DNA of 38,774 bases, taken from Sphingobacteriales bacterium. Its GTDB lineage: Bacteria; Bacteroidota; Bacteroidia; UKL13-3. The notes under the pieces were generated by a model. It was not told where the DNA came from. It was given only the letters and a program-made list of their open reading frames with translations, and searched no databases. This document shows positions 17,976 to 26,744 of this stretch, piece after piece. Each line of letters starts with the position of its first letter. Within the stretch, counting starts at the first letter, position 1. The stretch spans positions 1 to 38,774 of the forward strand of contig JAJTEN010000036.1 of assembly GCA_021298155.1 (NCBI GenBank), given 5' to 3'. Both the position numbers and the translations under genes were made by a program.

Positions 17976-18872
17976 ATGTCTGATTCAAATAAAAAAAGTA
18001 ATAGTACATTAACGCTTTTACTATTGTTACTGATTTGTTCTATTGGCGCTAATTTTTACCAATGGCAAAGCAACAAAAACATGGTTGTTTCACATGTGAA
18101 TGAGGTAGATAGTTTGAGTACCTTGCGTTATAATGTGGAAAGAGAGTTAGAATTAACTATTGGTGAATTGGAGAAATACAGGGGAATTGCAGGGAATTTA
18201 GATACCTTATTAAATGATGCGAAAAGTGAAATAGCTATTCAAGAGCAAGCAATTAAAAAGTTATTAGCAACAGAAAAAGAAGGTAAAAAATTGAGCAGTA
18301 AGTTAAAACTTGAGATCGCTAAACTTCATAAAATGCGTGATGAATACTTAGAAAAAATTGATGTATTGATTGCCGAGAATGATAAATTAAAAGCAGAAAA
18401 TGCTACCTTAAATTCACAAGTAGTAAATTTGAATCAACAAAAGAATGTGTTAACAGATAAAGTAGCTACAGCTGCTCAGTTAAAAGTAGAATACGTAAAG
18501 GTTAATTCATACAAGAAACGTAAAAATGGCAAGTATACGGAAAGTGTTTTAGCAAAACGCACCAATAAATTAGAAGCTTGTTTTACCCTAATGGATAACA
18601 AAATTGCTGGTACGGGAGATAAATTAGTTCATTTGGTAATTACTGCACCCAATGGAAAAATTCTTATGTCATACACCAAAGCCTCATTTAATGATTTGGA
18701 TGGAAATACTATTGATGCTTCTTCAAGTTTAAAAATAGATTATACCGGAGCTAAAAAAGATGTGTGTTTATCTTATGAAAACGATGCGCGAATTTTGGAG
18801 TCGGGCACCTATCAAATCGATATTTATGCAGAGGGATTAAAGGTTCACCAGAGCAATTATATTTTGCGCTAA
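17976..18872 (+). CDS. Membrane-anchored coiled-coil protein of unknown function
   Basis: I do not recognise a family. The 298-residue protein has a short polar N-terminus, one transmembrane segment (about residues 13-28, LTLLLLLLICSIGANF), a long charged coiled coil (about 45-165, with heptad-like K, E and L) and a C-terminal beta-rich domain (about 170-298) with VHLVITAPNGKILMSY and ESGTYQIDIYAEGL. This suggests a bitopic protein with a periplasmic rod and end domain, perhaps a spacer or organiser at the envelope. The 186 nt upstream to lpxB hold no other gene. Its stop overlaps the tail of the HEAT-like gene by 4 nt. Confidence 0.75.
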   Translation: MSDSNKKSNSTLTLLLLLLICSIGANFYQWQSNKNMVVSHVNEVDSLSTLRYNVERELELTIGELEKYRGIAGNLDTLLNDAKSEIAIQEQAIKKLLATEKEGKKLSSKLKLEIAKLHKMRDEYLEKIDVLIAENDKLKAENATLNSQVVNLNQQKNVLTDKVATAAQLKVEYVKVNSYKKRKNGKYTESVLAKRTNKLEACFTLMDNKIAGTGDKLVHLVITAPNGKILMSYTKASFNDLDGNTIDASSSLKIDYTGAKKDVCLSYENDARILESGTYQIDIYAEGLKVHQSNYILR

Positions 18873-19375
18873 GCTTTCTTTTTATTAAGCCTTTTTATCA
18901 AAGAGCTTTTTATTCCGGGCGAAAGTGTTGCTAAGTAGGTGTCTTGTAAAAGCAGGCCAAGCTCTTGTTTTAATGCTGGGTATTTATTACTAATTCGTAA
19001 CATAACTTCCATAGCTACCGCCCTAGCAGACGATGATTTGTGGATTTGCAGCCAAATTTGCATGCAATATTCGTACAATTCTCCTTCCATTTTATCGTCC
19101 CAATCCACTAAAAACAAGAGTTTAAGTAATTCTCTTTGGTGCCCATCTTTTTTGTGTGGTATGGCATTAAGCAGCTTTTCTAAATAAGGTAAAAAGTGCG
19201 GGTCGTTTTGAACCAAGCAACATTGCAATAGCCAAGCAGCTCGCCAGCAATAGGGTTGTTTATTTGATAAGGCTAGCTCAAAAGCCTCGGGTATGTAATT
19301 TGTATGTGATCGCAAAAAGGCAATCATTGCCTCTTTGCGACCTCTAATCATACTATTTTCTAGTGGCGTTTCCAT
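18869..19375 (-). CDS. Conserved hypothetical helical-repeat (HEAT-like) protein
   Basis: The 168-residue protein is almost all helix, with pairs such as CWRAAWLLQCC, LLKLLFLVDWDDKMEG and SARAVAMEVMLRISNKYP that look like HEAT/armadillo-type repeats, which usually bind proteins. No catalytic motif or signal peptide is visible. It is last in the minus-strand row M23, MerR, gldC, DinB, this gene, and lies 55 nt after the DinB gene. The role is unknown. Confidence 0.65.
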   Translation of the reverse strand: METPLENSMIRGRKEAMIAFLRSHTNYIPEAFELALSNKQPYCWRAAWLLQCCLVQNDPHFLPYLEKLLNAIPHKKDGHQRELLKLLFLVDWDDKMEGELYEYCMQIWLQIHKSSSARAVAMEVMLRISNKYPALKQELGLLLQDTYLATLSPGIKSSLIKRLNKKKA

Positions 19376-19430
19376 GCTGCAAGTTTGGGTTCAAACCCAA
19401 ATGAACGGCTTTATGGGAGTATGAATGGGG

Positions 19431-19952
19431 TTATTTACCAATATATTTTTCTTCAATCATATTGCGGTGATGCAATTCATGACCGGCAATAATATAAGGG
19501 ATGCAATTGGCAGAGATGGCTTGGCCATTTGCCTCACCAATTTGTTCCCACATCTCAGTGGTAAAGCTTTGAAACAATTCAATAGTACTGGCCCGTAAAA
19601 GCGAATATTCTTTTACAATACCCAATATTTTACGTTTGTTTGCTTGGCTATTTTGGGCAAATTCATTCTCATTAAAACCTGGTAACGGGGTTTTATCTTT
19701 TCTGCCAATGCGCAATGCTCGGTAGGCAAAAATTCTTTCACAATCCATTAAATGAACCAAAATTTCTAAAATGGTCCACTTTCCATCTTGGTAACTACTT
19801 GCCAATGTCTCATCATCTAAGCTGGTTACTAAGTCAATCGTTTCCATCGATTGAACTTGTAACTCACCTAAAACATCTTTGTTTTCTGGCACTAATTTAA
19901 TGTAGTTCCAATAGAAAGCTGGACATTGATCTTGGGTTGGTTTAGGTATCAT
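19431..19952 (-). CDS. DinB family metal-binding protein
   Basis: The 173-residue four-helix protein resembles the DinB/YfiT group. Histidines lie in the expected places: HLMDCERIFAYRALRI after the WTILEILVHLMD segment, and the late HELHHRNMIEEKYI. DinB-like proteins often act as thiol-dependent (bacillithiol or similar) S-transferases; the substrate here is unknown. It is fourth in the minus-strand operon, 21 nt after gldC. ATG 19952 is the only good start. Confidence 0.8.
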   Translation of the reverse strand: MIPKPTQDQCPAFYWNYIKLVPENKDVLGELQVQSMETIDLVTSLDDETLASSYQDGKWTILEILVHLMDCERIFAYRALRIGRKDKTPLPGFNENEFAQNSQANKRKILGIVKEYSLLRASTIELFQSFTTEMWEQIGEANGQAISANCIPYIIAGHELHHRNMIEEKYIGK

Positions 19953-19973
19953 GTTTTGATATCAGCTAATGAA

Positions 19974-20342
19974 TTAATGTTGGTGATCTGGTCCAAATAC
20001 ATTGGCTTTATGTCCGAAGTGGTGCACAAAGTCTCTCATTTCGTCACTTAACTCTTTATTCCCTGTGGCTCTTTCAAAAGTATCTGCCATGGTAGCTAGG
20101 GTTTGGAACATAAATAAATTCATCTCTTCCACATTCATATCCTGCGTCCACAAATCAATTCGCATAGCATTTTGTTGTAGACCATCAAAAATACTTAGCA
20201 TCATACCTTTGGCGCTTTCTTTACCATCAAAATCGGCATCATCTGCATCCCATTCAATATTAATGGGTAAATTTTCATGGTCTAAATGTACATCTATTCT
20301 AATTTGAGAGGTTTTTGAAACCTGTTTTTTTTCTATCGTCAT
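19974..20342 (-). CDS. gldC: Gliding-motility protein GldC
   Basis: The 122-residue protein matches GldC: a beta start (SQIRIDVHLDHENLPINIEW), then KGMMLSIFDGLQQNAMRIDLW and the helical MNLFMFQTLATMADTFERATG segment. GldC was found as a gene that improves gliding in Flavobacterium and belongs to the wider Bacteroidota gliding and envelope set; its exact job is not settled. It lies 3 nt after the MerR gene and 21 nt before DinB, probably in one operon with the M23 peptidase. Confidence 0.85.
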   Translation of the reverse strand: MTIEKKQVSKTSQIRIDVHLDHENLPINIEWDADDADFDGKESAKGMMLSIFDGLQQNAMRIDLWTQDMNVEEMNLFMFQTLATMADTFERATGNKELSDEMRDFVHHFGHKANVFGPDHQH

Positions 20343-20345
20343 AGC

Positions 20346-20681
20346 TTATAAATTTGTTTTAATTTCTATTAAAAAGGATTTAAGTTTATTTAGTTTAAGT
20401 TTTATTTCCTCAGCCGGTTCAAGGCTCGTGTTTTTAATTTTTAGTTTTTCTTTGGCACCGGCTATGGTAAATCCTTCCACCTTTACCAATTGTATTATTC
20501 TTTCTAGTAAATGTAAGTCGTCTTGGTTAAATTTTCTAGTTCCACCTTTTGTTTTTCTTGGGTTCAGCAAAGAAAATTCTTTTTCATAAAATCTAATCAA
20601 GGAAACACTTACGCCAAGTTTAACAGCCACTTCACCAATGGTAAAATATTTTTTTTCTACAGAATTGTCTGACAGTTGCAT
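20346..20681 (-). CDS. MerR family transcriptional regulator
   Basis: The 111-residue protein has a MerR winged-helix domain at about residues 12-80: FTIGEVAVKLGVSVSLIRFYE, then NPRKTKGGTRKFNQDD and the winged helix AKEKLKI. Only about 30 residues follow, so the long dimerisation helix is short and there is no ligand domain. It is therefore a compact MerR of the kind common in Bacteroidota, with unknown signal. It lies 9 nt after the M23 peptidase gene and 3 nt before gldC, so it may regulate its own operon. Confidence 0.85.
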   Translation of the reverse strand: MQLSDNSVEKKYFTIGEVAVKLGVSVSLIRFYEKEFSLLNPRKTKGGTRKFNQDDLHLLERIIQLVKVEGFTIAGAKEKLKIKNTSLEPAEEIKLKLNKLKSFLIEIKTNL

Positions 20682-20690
20682 GCTAAATAA

Positions 20691-21659
20691 TTAATCGAAT
20701 GATTGGCCTTCTCGTGCAGCAATGGTGCGTATGGCTTGAAATTCTTCTTCCGTGATTCCCTTAAAGAAGTAGTTAATAGGGTTAACTTTGTTGTTTCCTT
20801 TCATTACTTCATAATGCACATGTGGAGCGGTTGAGGTACCTGTTGAACCCACATATCCAATGAGTTCTCCTCTAGTAACTTTTTGACCTACTCGTGCTTT
20901 AATTCTGCTCATGTGTGCATATAGAGAGGCATATCCAAAGCCATGCTTAATAACCACATGATTTCCATAGCCACTGCCATTTTCTGCCACACTAATAACC
21001 CCATTTCCAGTAGCATATATGGGAGTGCCTTTGGGTGCAGTAAAATCTATTCCTGCATGGAATTTATGCGTTTTAAAAATAGGATGGATCCGATAACCAT
21101 AACCTGATGCGATACGCGTTAAATCCTCATTGCTCACAGGTTGAATTGCAGGAATACTGGCTAAAAATGCTGTTTTATTTTTAGCTAATACGCTCAATTC
21201 ATCAAAAGATTTGCTCTGTTTGGCAACTTGCTGACTTAGAACATCTATTTTTTTGTTTAGTGAAACGAGTTCTGCTGTGTTATCAAATCCTTCCAAACTT
21301 CTGTATCTGTCTGCATCCGAGAAATTAGGTTTTACTGAATTTATGTCAATTGGTTCAGCTTCAAAAATGGCCCTATAAATATTGGCATCACGCTCTTGAA
21401 GCTCAGTTATTAAACCACCTAATTCGTTTATTTTTTTATTTAAATATTTTATTTGAATCTTATACTGCTCATTTTCTTGCTTGAGTGCACGTTCTTTTGG
21501 CGAATCTAGAAAACTATACACACCAAAAGCCATAATACCTCCAGCCACTGCAGAGGCAGATAAAAAACCAAATACCCGCAAGACCACAGACCATAGGCTT
21601 GTACCCACTTTTTCAAAGTCGAGTTTATGTGGATTATAGAAGTATTTTATTTTTGCCAA
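20691..21659 (-). CDS. M23 family membrane-anchored peptidoglycan endopeptidase
   Basis: The 322-residue protein has an N-terminal transmembrane segment (about residues 22-48), a coiled-coil region (about 57-165) and an M23/LytM peptidase domain. Zinc motifs are clear: HAGIDFTAPKG (HxxxD, about residue 199) and HVHYEVM (HxH, near residue 279). Such enzymes cut peptidoglycan cross-links and are typical in Bacteroidota envelope operons. All zinc ligands are present, so it is probably active rather than a degenerate activator. It leads the minus-strand operon with MerR and gldC and diverges from alaS across 144 nt. Confidence 0.9.
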   Translation of the reverse strand: MAKIKYFYNPHKLDFEKVGTSLWSVVLRVFGFLSASAVAGGIMAFGVYSFLDSPKERALKQENEQYKIQIKYLNKKINELGGLITELQERDANIYRAIFEAEPIDINSVKPNFSDADRYRSLEGFDNTAELVSLNKKIDVLSQQVAKQSKSFDELSVLAKNKTAFLASIPAIQPVSNEDLTRIASGYGYRIHPIFKTHKFHAGIDFTAPKGTPIYATGNGVISVAENGSGYGNHVVIKHGFGYASLYAHMSRIKARVGQKVTRGELIGYVGSTGTSTAPHVHYEVMKGNNKVNPINYFFKGITEEEFQAIRTIAAREGQSFD

Positions 21660-21803
21660 TGTTTCTCTTTTTTGTGTAACTCAAATTCATCTTCTTTGCA
21701 ATATGAATCATGAATTACTTTGTTTTCTTTGTAAATAAAAGAGACCGAAAATAAGTGATTCTGATTAGAAGCGAAAAAATTAAATATAATAAACTGAATA
21801 TCA

Positions 21804-24413
21804 ATGTCAAATTCGAGCCAAATCCGCAAACAATTCTTGGATTTTTTTGAAAGCAAGGGCCATCAAATTGTTCCCTCGGCACCCATTGTGGTAAAAAACG
21901 ACCCAACTTTAATGTTTACTAATGCTGGGATGAATCAATTTAAAGATTGGTTTTTAGGAAATGAAGAGCCGAAGTATAAGCGTGTGGCCGACACCCAAAA
22001 GTGTTTAAGAGTTAGCGGGAAGCATAATGATTTGGAGGAAGTAGGTGTAGATACCTACCACCATACCATGTTTGAAATGCTGGGCAACTGGAGCTTTGGT
22101 GATTATTTTAAGAAGGAAGCCATTGAATGGGCATGGGAGTTATTAACCGAAGTATATAAACTACCAAAAGACCGTTTGTATGTTACGGTTTTTGAAGGTG
22201 ATGCAAAGGAAGGTTTAGCTTTTGATCATGAAGCATATGATAATTGGAAACTTTGGATCAGCCCAGAAAGAATTTTGAATGGAAATAAAAAAGATAACTT
22301 CTGGGAAATGGGCGATACGGGTCCGTGTGGACCATGCACTGAAATACACATAGACCTGCGGTCGGATGCAGAGAGAGCAGTGGTTTCTGGTGCAAAATTG
22401 GTTAATAACGACCATCCACAGGTGATTGAGATATGGAACAATGTGTTTATGGAGTTCAATCGCAAAGCTGATGGTAGTCTAGAAAAATTACCTGCCCAGC
22501 ATGTTGATACAGGAATGGGTTTTGAGCGATTGTGCCGTGCTATTGAGGCTAAACAATCAAATTATGATACAGATGTTTTTGTTCCCTACCTGCAATTTTT
22601 GTCGGCTGAAACAGGAATGGAATATGGTAAATCTGAACCGATTGATATTGCCATGCGGGTTTTGGCAGATCATATCAGAACCATAACTTTTGCCATTTTA
22701 GATGGGCAGTTGCCTTCCAATACAGGGGCAGGTTATGTAATTAGGCGCATTTTACGCAGAGCAGTAAGGTATTATTATTCTTTTTTACATACTAAAGAGC
22801 CATTGTTATATAAAATGGTAAGTTTGGTAGGCGATTCATTTATAGATATTTTCCCTGAGGTTAAAGCCAAAAAACAGTTTATTGAGCAAGTTGTAAAAGA
22901 AGAGGAGATAGGTTTTTTACGTACTTTAGAAAATGGGATAAAGCGAATAGAAAAAATTAGCGGAGACATTAATGGAGAAGAGGCCTTTGAGCTCTTTGAT
23001 ACCTATGGTTTCCCCATAGATTTAACACAGTTAATTGCGCGTGAAAGAGGATCTACAGTTGATTTAGCTGGGTTTGAGAAAAATTTGCAACTGCAAAAAG
23101 AGCGTTCTAGAAAGGCTACTTCTCTAGAAACCGATGATTGGGTTATAATAGAAGAGAACGATCAGTTAAAATTTGTAGGATATGATACCTTAGAAGCTGA
23201 GGTTAAAATTACCCGTTTTCGTAAAGTAAAAGCTAAGGGTAAAGAACAGTTTCAATTGGTATTTAACCAAACACCGTTTTATGCAGAGAGTGGCGGACAA
23301 GTAGGAGATGTTGGCATCATCCAAAGCGCTAATGAAAAGCTCTCTATTATCGATACACAAAAAGAGAATAACTTAATTATTCATATTGTAGCTCAATTGC
23401 CAGAAAATCCCAGTGCACTATTTATAGCAAAGGTTGATGCGCCAAAACGTAAATTAACAGAGGCTAACCACTCTGCTACGCACCTGTTGCATGCCGCATT
23501 AAGAAGTATTTTGGGAACGCATGTAGAGCAAAAGGGTAGTTTGGTGAATAGTGAATATTTACGATTCGACTTTTCTCATTTTAAAGGAATGTCGGATATT
23601 GAATTGAAAAGCGTTGAGCAACTTGTTAATCAAAAAATTCGGGAAAATATTAGCTTAATTGAACGCAGAGAAGTTCCTATCTCAGAAGCCAAAGAGATGG
23701 GTGCTATGGCATTATTTGGCGAAAAATATGGAGATAAGGTGCGTGTAATTACCTTTGATTCTGCCTACAGTGTTGAGTTATGCGGTGGAACCCATGTGAA
23801 AGCTACAGGTGAAATTGGACTCTTTAAATTAAAAAGTGAAAGTGCTGTAGCAGCCGGTGTTCGACGGATAGAAGCAATAAGTTCGCTTGCCGCTGAGAAC
23901 ATGATAGCGGATCAAGAAAAAATGATCAATGAAATAAAGGCGATACTCAAATCGAACGATCCAATTAAATCTATTGAAACACTAATCTATGAGAAAAGCG
24001 ACCTTCAAAAGAAGCTTGATAATTATGAGAATGAACGCACACAACAAATTAAAAATCAATTGTTAAATGAACTTGTTAAAGAAGCTGGCGTATCAAGAAT
24101 AATTGCCAAAGTAAATGTGAGCAATACCGATCAGTTAAAGAACTTGTCTTTTCAACTGAAACAGGAAGTGCCACAGTTGTTTTGTTTGCTTGTTATGGAA
24201 AATAATCAAAAGCCTTTTATCAGTTTAATTCTTTCAGAGGAATTGGTTGAATCTAAGCAATGGAATGCCGGTAGCCTGGTGAAAACTTGGGCTAAGCATA
24301 TTCAAGGAGGGGGAGGAGGTCAGGCTTTCTATGCTACCGCGGGTGGAAATAACTTGGCCGGCTTGGAAAGTGTATTGAAAGAAGCTGAAATTTGGATTGA
24401 AGGAAATTGTTAA
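21804..24413 (+). CDS. alaS: Alanyl-tRNA synthetase
   Basis: This class II synthetase charges tRNA-Ala. The 869 residues cover the catalytic core (IRKQFLDFFESKGH at the start, then TLMFTNAGMNQFKDWF and GDTGPCGPCTEIH), the tRNA-recognition domain, and the editing domain with the zinc motifs NHSATHLLHAALR (about 555-567) and CGGTHVKATGEIG (about 660-672). A C-Ala region ends it, with the glycine-rich HIQGGGGGQAFYATAGG. ATG 21804 is used. It stands alone after the divergent M23 gene and is followed by two hairpin terminators. Confidence 0.97.
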   Translation: MSNSSQIRKQFLDFFESKGHQIVPSAPIVVKNDPTLMFTNAGMNQFKDWFLGNEEPKYKRVADTQKCLRVSGKHNDLEEVGVDTYHHTMFEMLGNWSFGDYFKKEAIEWAWELLTEVYKLPKDRLYVTVFEGDAKEGLAFDHEAYDNWKLWISPERILNGNKKDNFWEMGDTGPCGPCTEIHIDLRSDAERAVVSGAKLVNNDHPQVIEIWNNVFMEFNRKADGSLEKLPAQHVDTGMGFERLCRAIEAKQSNYDTDVFVPYLQFLSAETGMEYGKSEPIDIAMRVLADHIRTITFAILDGQLPSNTGAGYVIRRILRRAVRYYYSFLHTKEPLLYKMVSLVGDSFIDIFPEVKAKKQFIEQVVKEEEIGFLRTLENGIKRIEKISGDINGEEAFELFDTYGFPIDLTQLIARERGSTVDLAGFEKNLQLQKERSRKATSLETDDWVIIEENDQLKFVGYDTLEAEVKITRFRKVKAKGKEQFQLVFNQTPFYAESGGQVGDVGIIQSANEKLSIIDTQKENNLIIHIVAQLPENPSALFIAKVDAPKRKLTEANHSATHLLHAALRSILGTHVEQKGSLVNSEYLRFDFSHFKGMSDIELKSVEQLVNQKIRENISLIERREVPISEAKEMGAMALFGEKYGDKVRVITFDSAYSVELCGGTHVKATGEIGLFKLKSESAVAAGVRRIEAISSLAAENMIADQEKMINEIKAILKSNDPIKSIETLIYEKSDLQKKLDNYENERTQQIKNQLLNELVKEAGVSRIIAKVNVSNTDQLKNLSFQLKQEVPQLFCLLVMENNQKPFISLILSEELVESKQWNAGSLVKTWAKHIQGGGGGQAFYATAGGNNLAGLESVLKEAEIWIEGNC

Positions 24414-24481
24414 GCTATTTTTTGAATTTACCTTGAATTTTTAGCGGGTAAAATGGTTTGATAAACTACAAATACCATAAA

Positions 24482-24511
24482 AAAAGCCCTCTTTGAGTAA
24501 AGAAGGCTTTT
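24482..24511. terminator. Bidirectional hairpin terminator downstream of alaS
   Basis: AAAAGCCCTCTTT (24482-24494) pairs with AAAGAAGGCTTTT (24499-24511) with one mismatch around a 4-nt loop. A run of A precedes it and T follows, so it could stop transcripts from either side. Confidence 0.75.
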
Positions 24512-24682
24512 AGTTAAGTTTTGGTGAGTAATTGTATTTTTTTTGCTTTGTGTTTGTATTATTATCATTAAAAATACTGATGCAATATATAATGAAAAAA
24601 TATGAATAGCAATACCTAATTTTAAGTAGTTTATCATCTTGTTTTTTGCTTTTAATGCCCTGTTTTATAGTAATTTAAAATT

Positions 24683-24721
24683 AAAAGAGCCAATATTCAA
24701 ACAGTGAATATTGGCTCTTTT
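24683..24721. terminator. Perfect 16-bp hairpin downstream of tryptophan dioxygenase
   Basis: AAAAGAGCCAATATTC (24683-24698) pairs perfectly with GAATATTGGCTCTTTT (24706-24721) around a 7-nt loop. The tail on either strand is T-rich. It lies just after the stop of the minus-strand dioxygenase gene and is probably its terminator. Confidence 0.8.
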
Positions 24722-24743
24722 ACCAAATGCAAACGGGTGTTTT

Positions 24744-25661
24744 TTACTTTTCTACACCCCAATTTTCTAATTCTGTTGCACTCCATAAATCTGGAAAATA
24801 GATGCGTTTCTGGAATGCGGGGTGTAAGTATTTTTCCCAATGACTGCCTCCAGTAGCAGTTTTAGTTTCACCTTTTGATTTTAGGTAGGTTCGGGCCGTT
24901 TCTAAATGCACCATTGGCCATTCAATATTATACTTTCTATCAAAATTTCTAAGTGCCTCAATGAACGATTTTTGTTCTGTTTCATTTAATTTAGGTAGAA
25001 TTAATTTGTACCTATTGTTCAAATTATGTGTCTTCATGGTGTGAGCAGATTGAACAAATAAGGGTAAATATTTCTGCTCAAAATCACTTAGTGTTTTATT
25101 TTTCTTGTTGGTTTCTCTGTTAAAACCTGCTTCTTGCCAATATAACATAGAAAACTTCTCTTCTATTGTGGTTTCTGTTGTTACGCGGTTTCTTAAATAG
25201 GCTGGAATTAATAAATCAATATCGGTACACATAAGTTCTATGAACCTAAATTGTGCCGACTGAAATCCGCTTGCAGGAGATAAGCTTAGTCTGAATTGAT
25301 TGTAATCTTCATAACTCATTCCTTGATTCATAATGCTGAAAGAACTGCATAATAAGTCGGTATACCTAACCATACGATTGAGTTTTTCAACAAATAAACT
25401 TGGCTGCATTTCGCTCAAACACAATTGGTCTAATTCATGGCGAATGAGTTTTAAAACCAATTCTGTTATCTGATGGTACACAATAAATATGGTTTCATCT
25501 TTGAAATCTGTTCGCGGATTTTGAAGCGTAAGTAGGGTGTCAACCATCACATATTCCCAATAATTTATGGCTCTATTGTGTTTTAACCCTTTTAAATAAT
25601 TTTCCGGATCTTGTCCGTTTGCAATTAACTTGTCTTTTATTTCTTGTAAAATATTTTCCAT
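24744..25661 (-). CDS. kynA: Tryptophan 2,3-dioxygenase
   Basis: This heme enzyme opens the indole ring of L-tryptophan to N-formylkynurenine, the first kynurenine pathway step. The 305-residue protein has family motifs: YWEYVMVDTLLTLQ near the start, FIVYHQITELVLKLIRHELD with the substrate-side His, and the C-terminal MVHLETARTYLKSKGETK plus ATGGSHWEKYL, matching the heme-proximal His region and the GTGGS loop. Later kynurenine genes are not in the window. The neighbour upstream is a YdeI-like gene, 27 nt away. Confidence 0.88.
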   Translation of the reverse strand: MENILQEIKDKLIANGQDPENYLKGLKHNRAINYWEYVMVDTLLTLQNPRTDFKDETIFIVYHQITELVLKLIRHELDQLCLSEMQPSLFVEKLNRMVRYTDLLCSSFSIMNQGMSYEDYNQFRLSLSPASGFQSAQFRFIELMCTDIDLLIPAYLRNRVTTETTIEEKFSMLYWQEAGFNRETNKKNKTLSDFEQKYLPLFVQSAHTMKTHNLNNRYKLILPKLNETEQKSFIEALRNFDRKYNIEWPMVHLETARTYLKSKGETKTATGGSHWEKYLHPAFQKRIYFPDLWSATELENWGVEK

Positions 25662-25688
25662 TGTGCTTGTATAATGTGCTTATTTATG

Positions 25689-26336
25689 TTAACGCTTGGC
25701 TTTATAATGATCATGTATTCCAATGCCTTGTAGTATTTGATCCTTGTATTTTGCTATTTGTGCTTTTCGGGTAGCACTTTGCTTTGCTTTTGAAAATTGA
25801 ATAATATAACCTCTTTGTCGACCCAAACTTAAAGATTCAAAAGCTTGTTTGAAAGCTAGGTCGGCATTAAATTCTTCTAAAAGTTCATCAGGAATAGGTT
25901 CAGGATTTTTGGCAAAAACAAATTTTTCTCCTTTTTTCTCCAATTCAACGGCTTCAAGTATATATGATTTTAGTACTGGAATTAATTTTTCTATGTCAGA
26001 TTTATGGGTAAATTTAATGAGGCGGTCTGACTGCAAATTGCCTTGTTGCTGTAAAAGTTTGTGCGAATCTGATAATAGTACACCTTTAAAAAAACCTAAA
26101 TTTGCTGAATGTTTTAAGGCATTTACAGCTATCACATTTTTACCTGCGTGGGTATAAACTGGTGCGCCCCATTTTAGTTCTTCAGTTAGTCCGCATGCCA
26201 ATACAATTTCTCTAAGTAAGGCTAACTCTTCTCTAAAAGGGATTACTTTACACTGGGGTGTTGCTCCATATTTACAACGCATGCAGCCGTCTATTAGATA
26301 TTTATCGACGAGTGGATTTAAGTTGAAATCTGACAT
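25689..26336 (-). CDS. YdeI/OmpD-associated (DUF1801) family protein
   Basis: The 215-residue protein resembles the YdeI group: a DUF1801-like part with LKWGAPVYTHAGKNVIAVNALKH and LGFFKGVLL, then a C-terminal part with PIPDELLEEFNADLAFKQAFESL and GRQRGYIIQFSKAKQSATR, the YdeI end motif. Members are soluble and of unknown molecular role; some are linked to peptide resistance. ATG 26336 is used; the frame extends to a TTG at 26360 but the added residues are not typical. Cysteines in the N-terminal GCMRCKYGATPQC could bind metal. It precedes the tryptophan dioxygenase gene by 27 nt. Confidence 0.78.
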   Translation of the reverse strand: MSDFNLNPLVDKYLIDGCMRCKYGATPQCKVIPFREELALLREIVLACGLTEELKWGAPVYTHAGKNVIAVNALKHSANLGFFKGVLLSDSHKLLQQQGNLQSDRLIKFTHKSDIEKLIPVLKSYILEAVELEKKGEKFVFAKNPEPIPDELLEEFNADLAFKQAFESLSLGRQRGYIIQFSKAKQSATRKAQIAKYKDQILQGIGIHDHYKAKR

Positions 26337-26423
26337 GTGCGTTTGGTTTTCTAGCAGCAAATGTGGGCAAAAATTAGCAGTTTCAAAAATTTGATTATCA
26401 GATTAGGTAGGGATTGCTTTGGG

Positions 26424-26436
26424 TCAAAACTTTTGA
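26424..26436. promoter_or_regulatory. 13-nt palindrome upstream of the photolyase operon
   Basis: TCAAAACTTTTGA is a perfect palindrome around a central C, 38 nt before the operon's first ATG (26475). It lies in the only sizeable leader of the operon and could be an operator. No regulator gene is adjacent, so this is a suggestion only. Confidence 0.3.
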
Positions 26437-26474
26437 TGCGACAAATGGTTATTTTATTTGATTAACACATAAGG

Positions 26475-26744
26475 ATGACAGATCAAGAAATAGACCGTGT
26501 AATAGAAATGGCTTGGGAAGATAGAACTCCATTTGAGGCTATTTATATGCAATTTAATTTAAAAGAATCGGATGTAATTGCATTAATGCGCAAAAGCTTG
26601 AAACGATCTAGCTTTAATCGCTGGCGCAAACGGGTAAATTCTGGTGTGAGTCAGAAACACCTGCACAAAAGAAATCCTGAAATTAGTAGATTCAAATGTA
26701 CTTTACAGCGAAGTATTACCATGAACAAAATTAGTAAACGGTAA
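26475..26744 (+). CDS. TIGR03643/DUF2805-type small conserved protein
   Basis: The 89-residue basic protein carries the family pattern EIDRVIEMAWEDRTPFEAI, then ESDVIALMRKSLK, SSFNRWRKRV and the late RFKC. The middle looks like a helix-turn-helix that may bind nucleic acid, but the function is unknown. In other genomes members often sit near photolyase/cryptochrome genes, as here. Its TAA overlaps the next ATG (TAATG at 26742-26746), so the next gene is probably translated by coupling. I take it as the first gene of the photolyase operon. Confidence 0.85.
   Translation: MTDQEIDRVIEMAWEDRTPFEAIYMQFNLKESDVIALMRKSLKRSSFNRWRKRVNSGVSQKHLHKRNPEISRFKCTLQRSITMNKISKR

Larger units (their letters stand above)
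24414..24743. other. 330-nt gap between alaS and tryptophan dioxygenase, two hairpins, no gene
   Basis: The gap holds two strong inverted repeats (24482-24511 and 24683-24721), listed separately. A 69-codon frame on the minus strand (24428-24637) has no recognisable content and is hydrophobic by AT bias. Nothing else was seen. Confidence 0.6.

Noticed and set aside
24428-24637. 69-codon minus-strand frame after alaS
   Set aside because: No recognisable motif, and it overlaps a terminator hairpin; AT-rich sequence often gives such hydrophobic frames.
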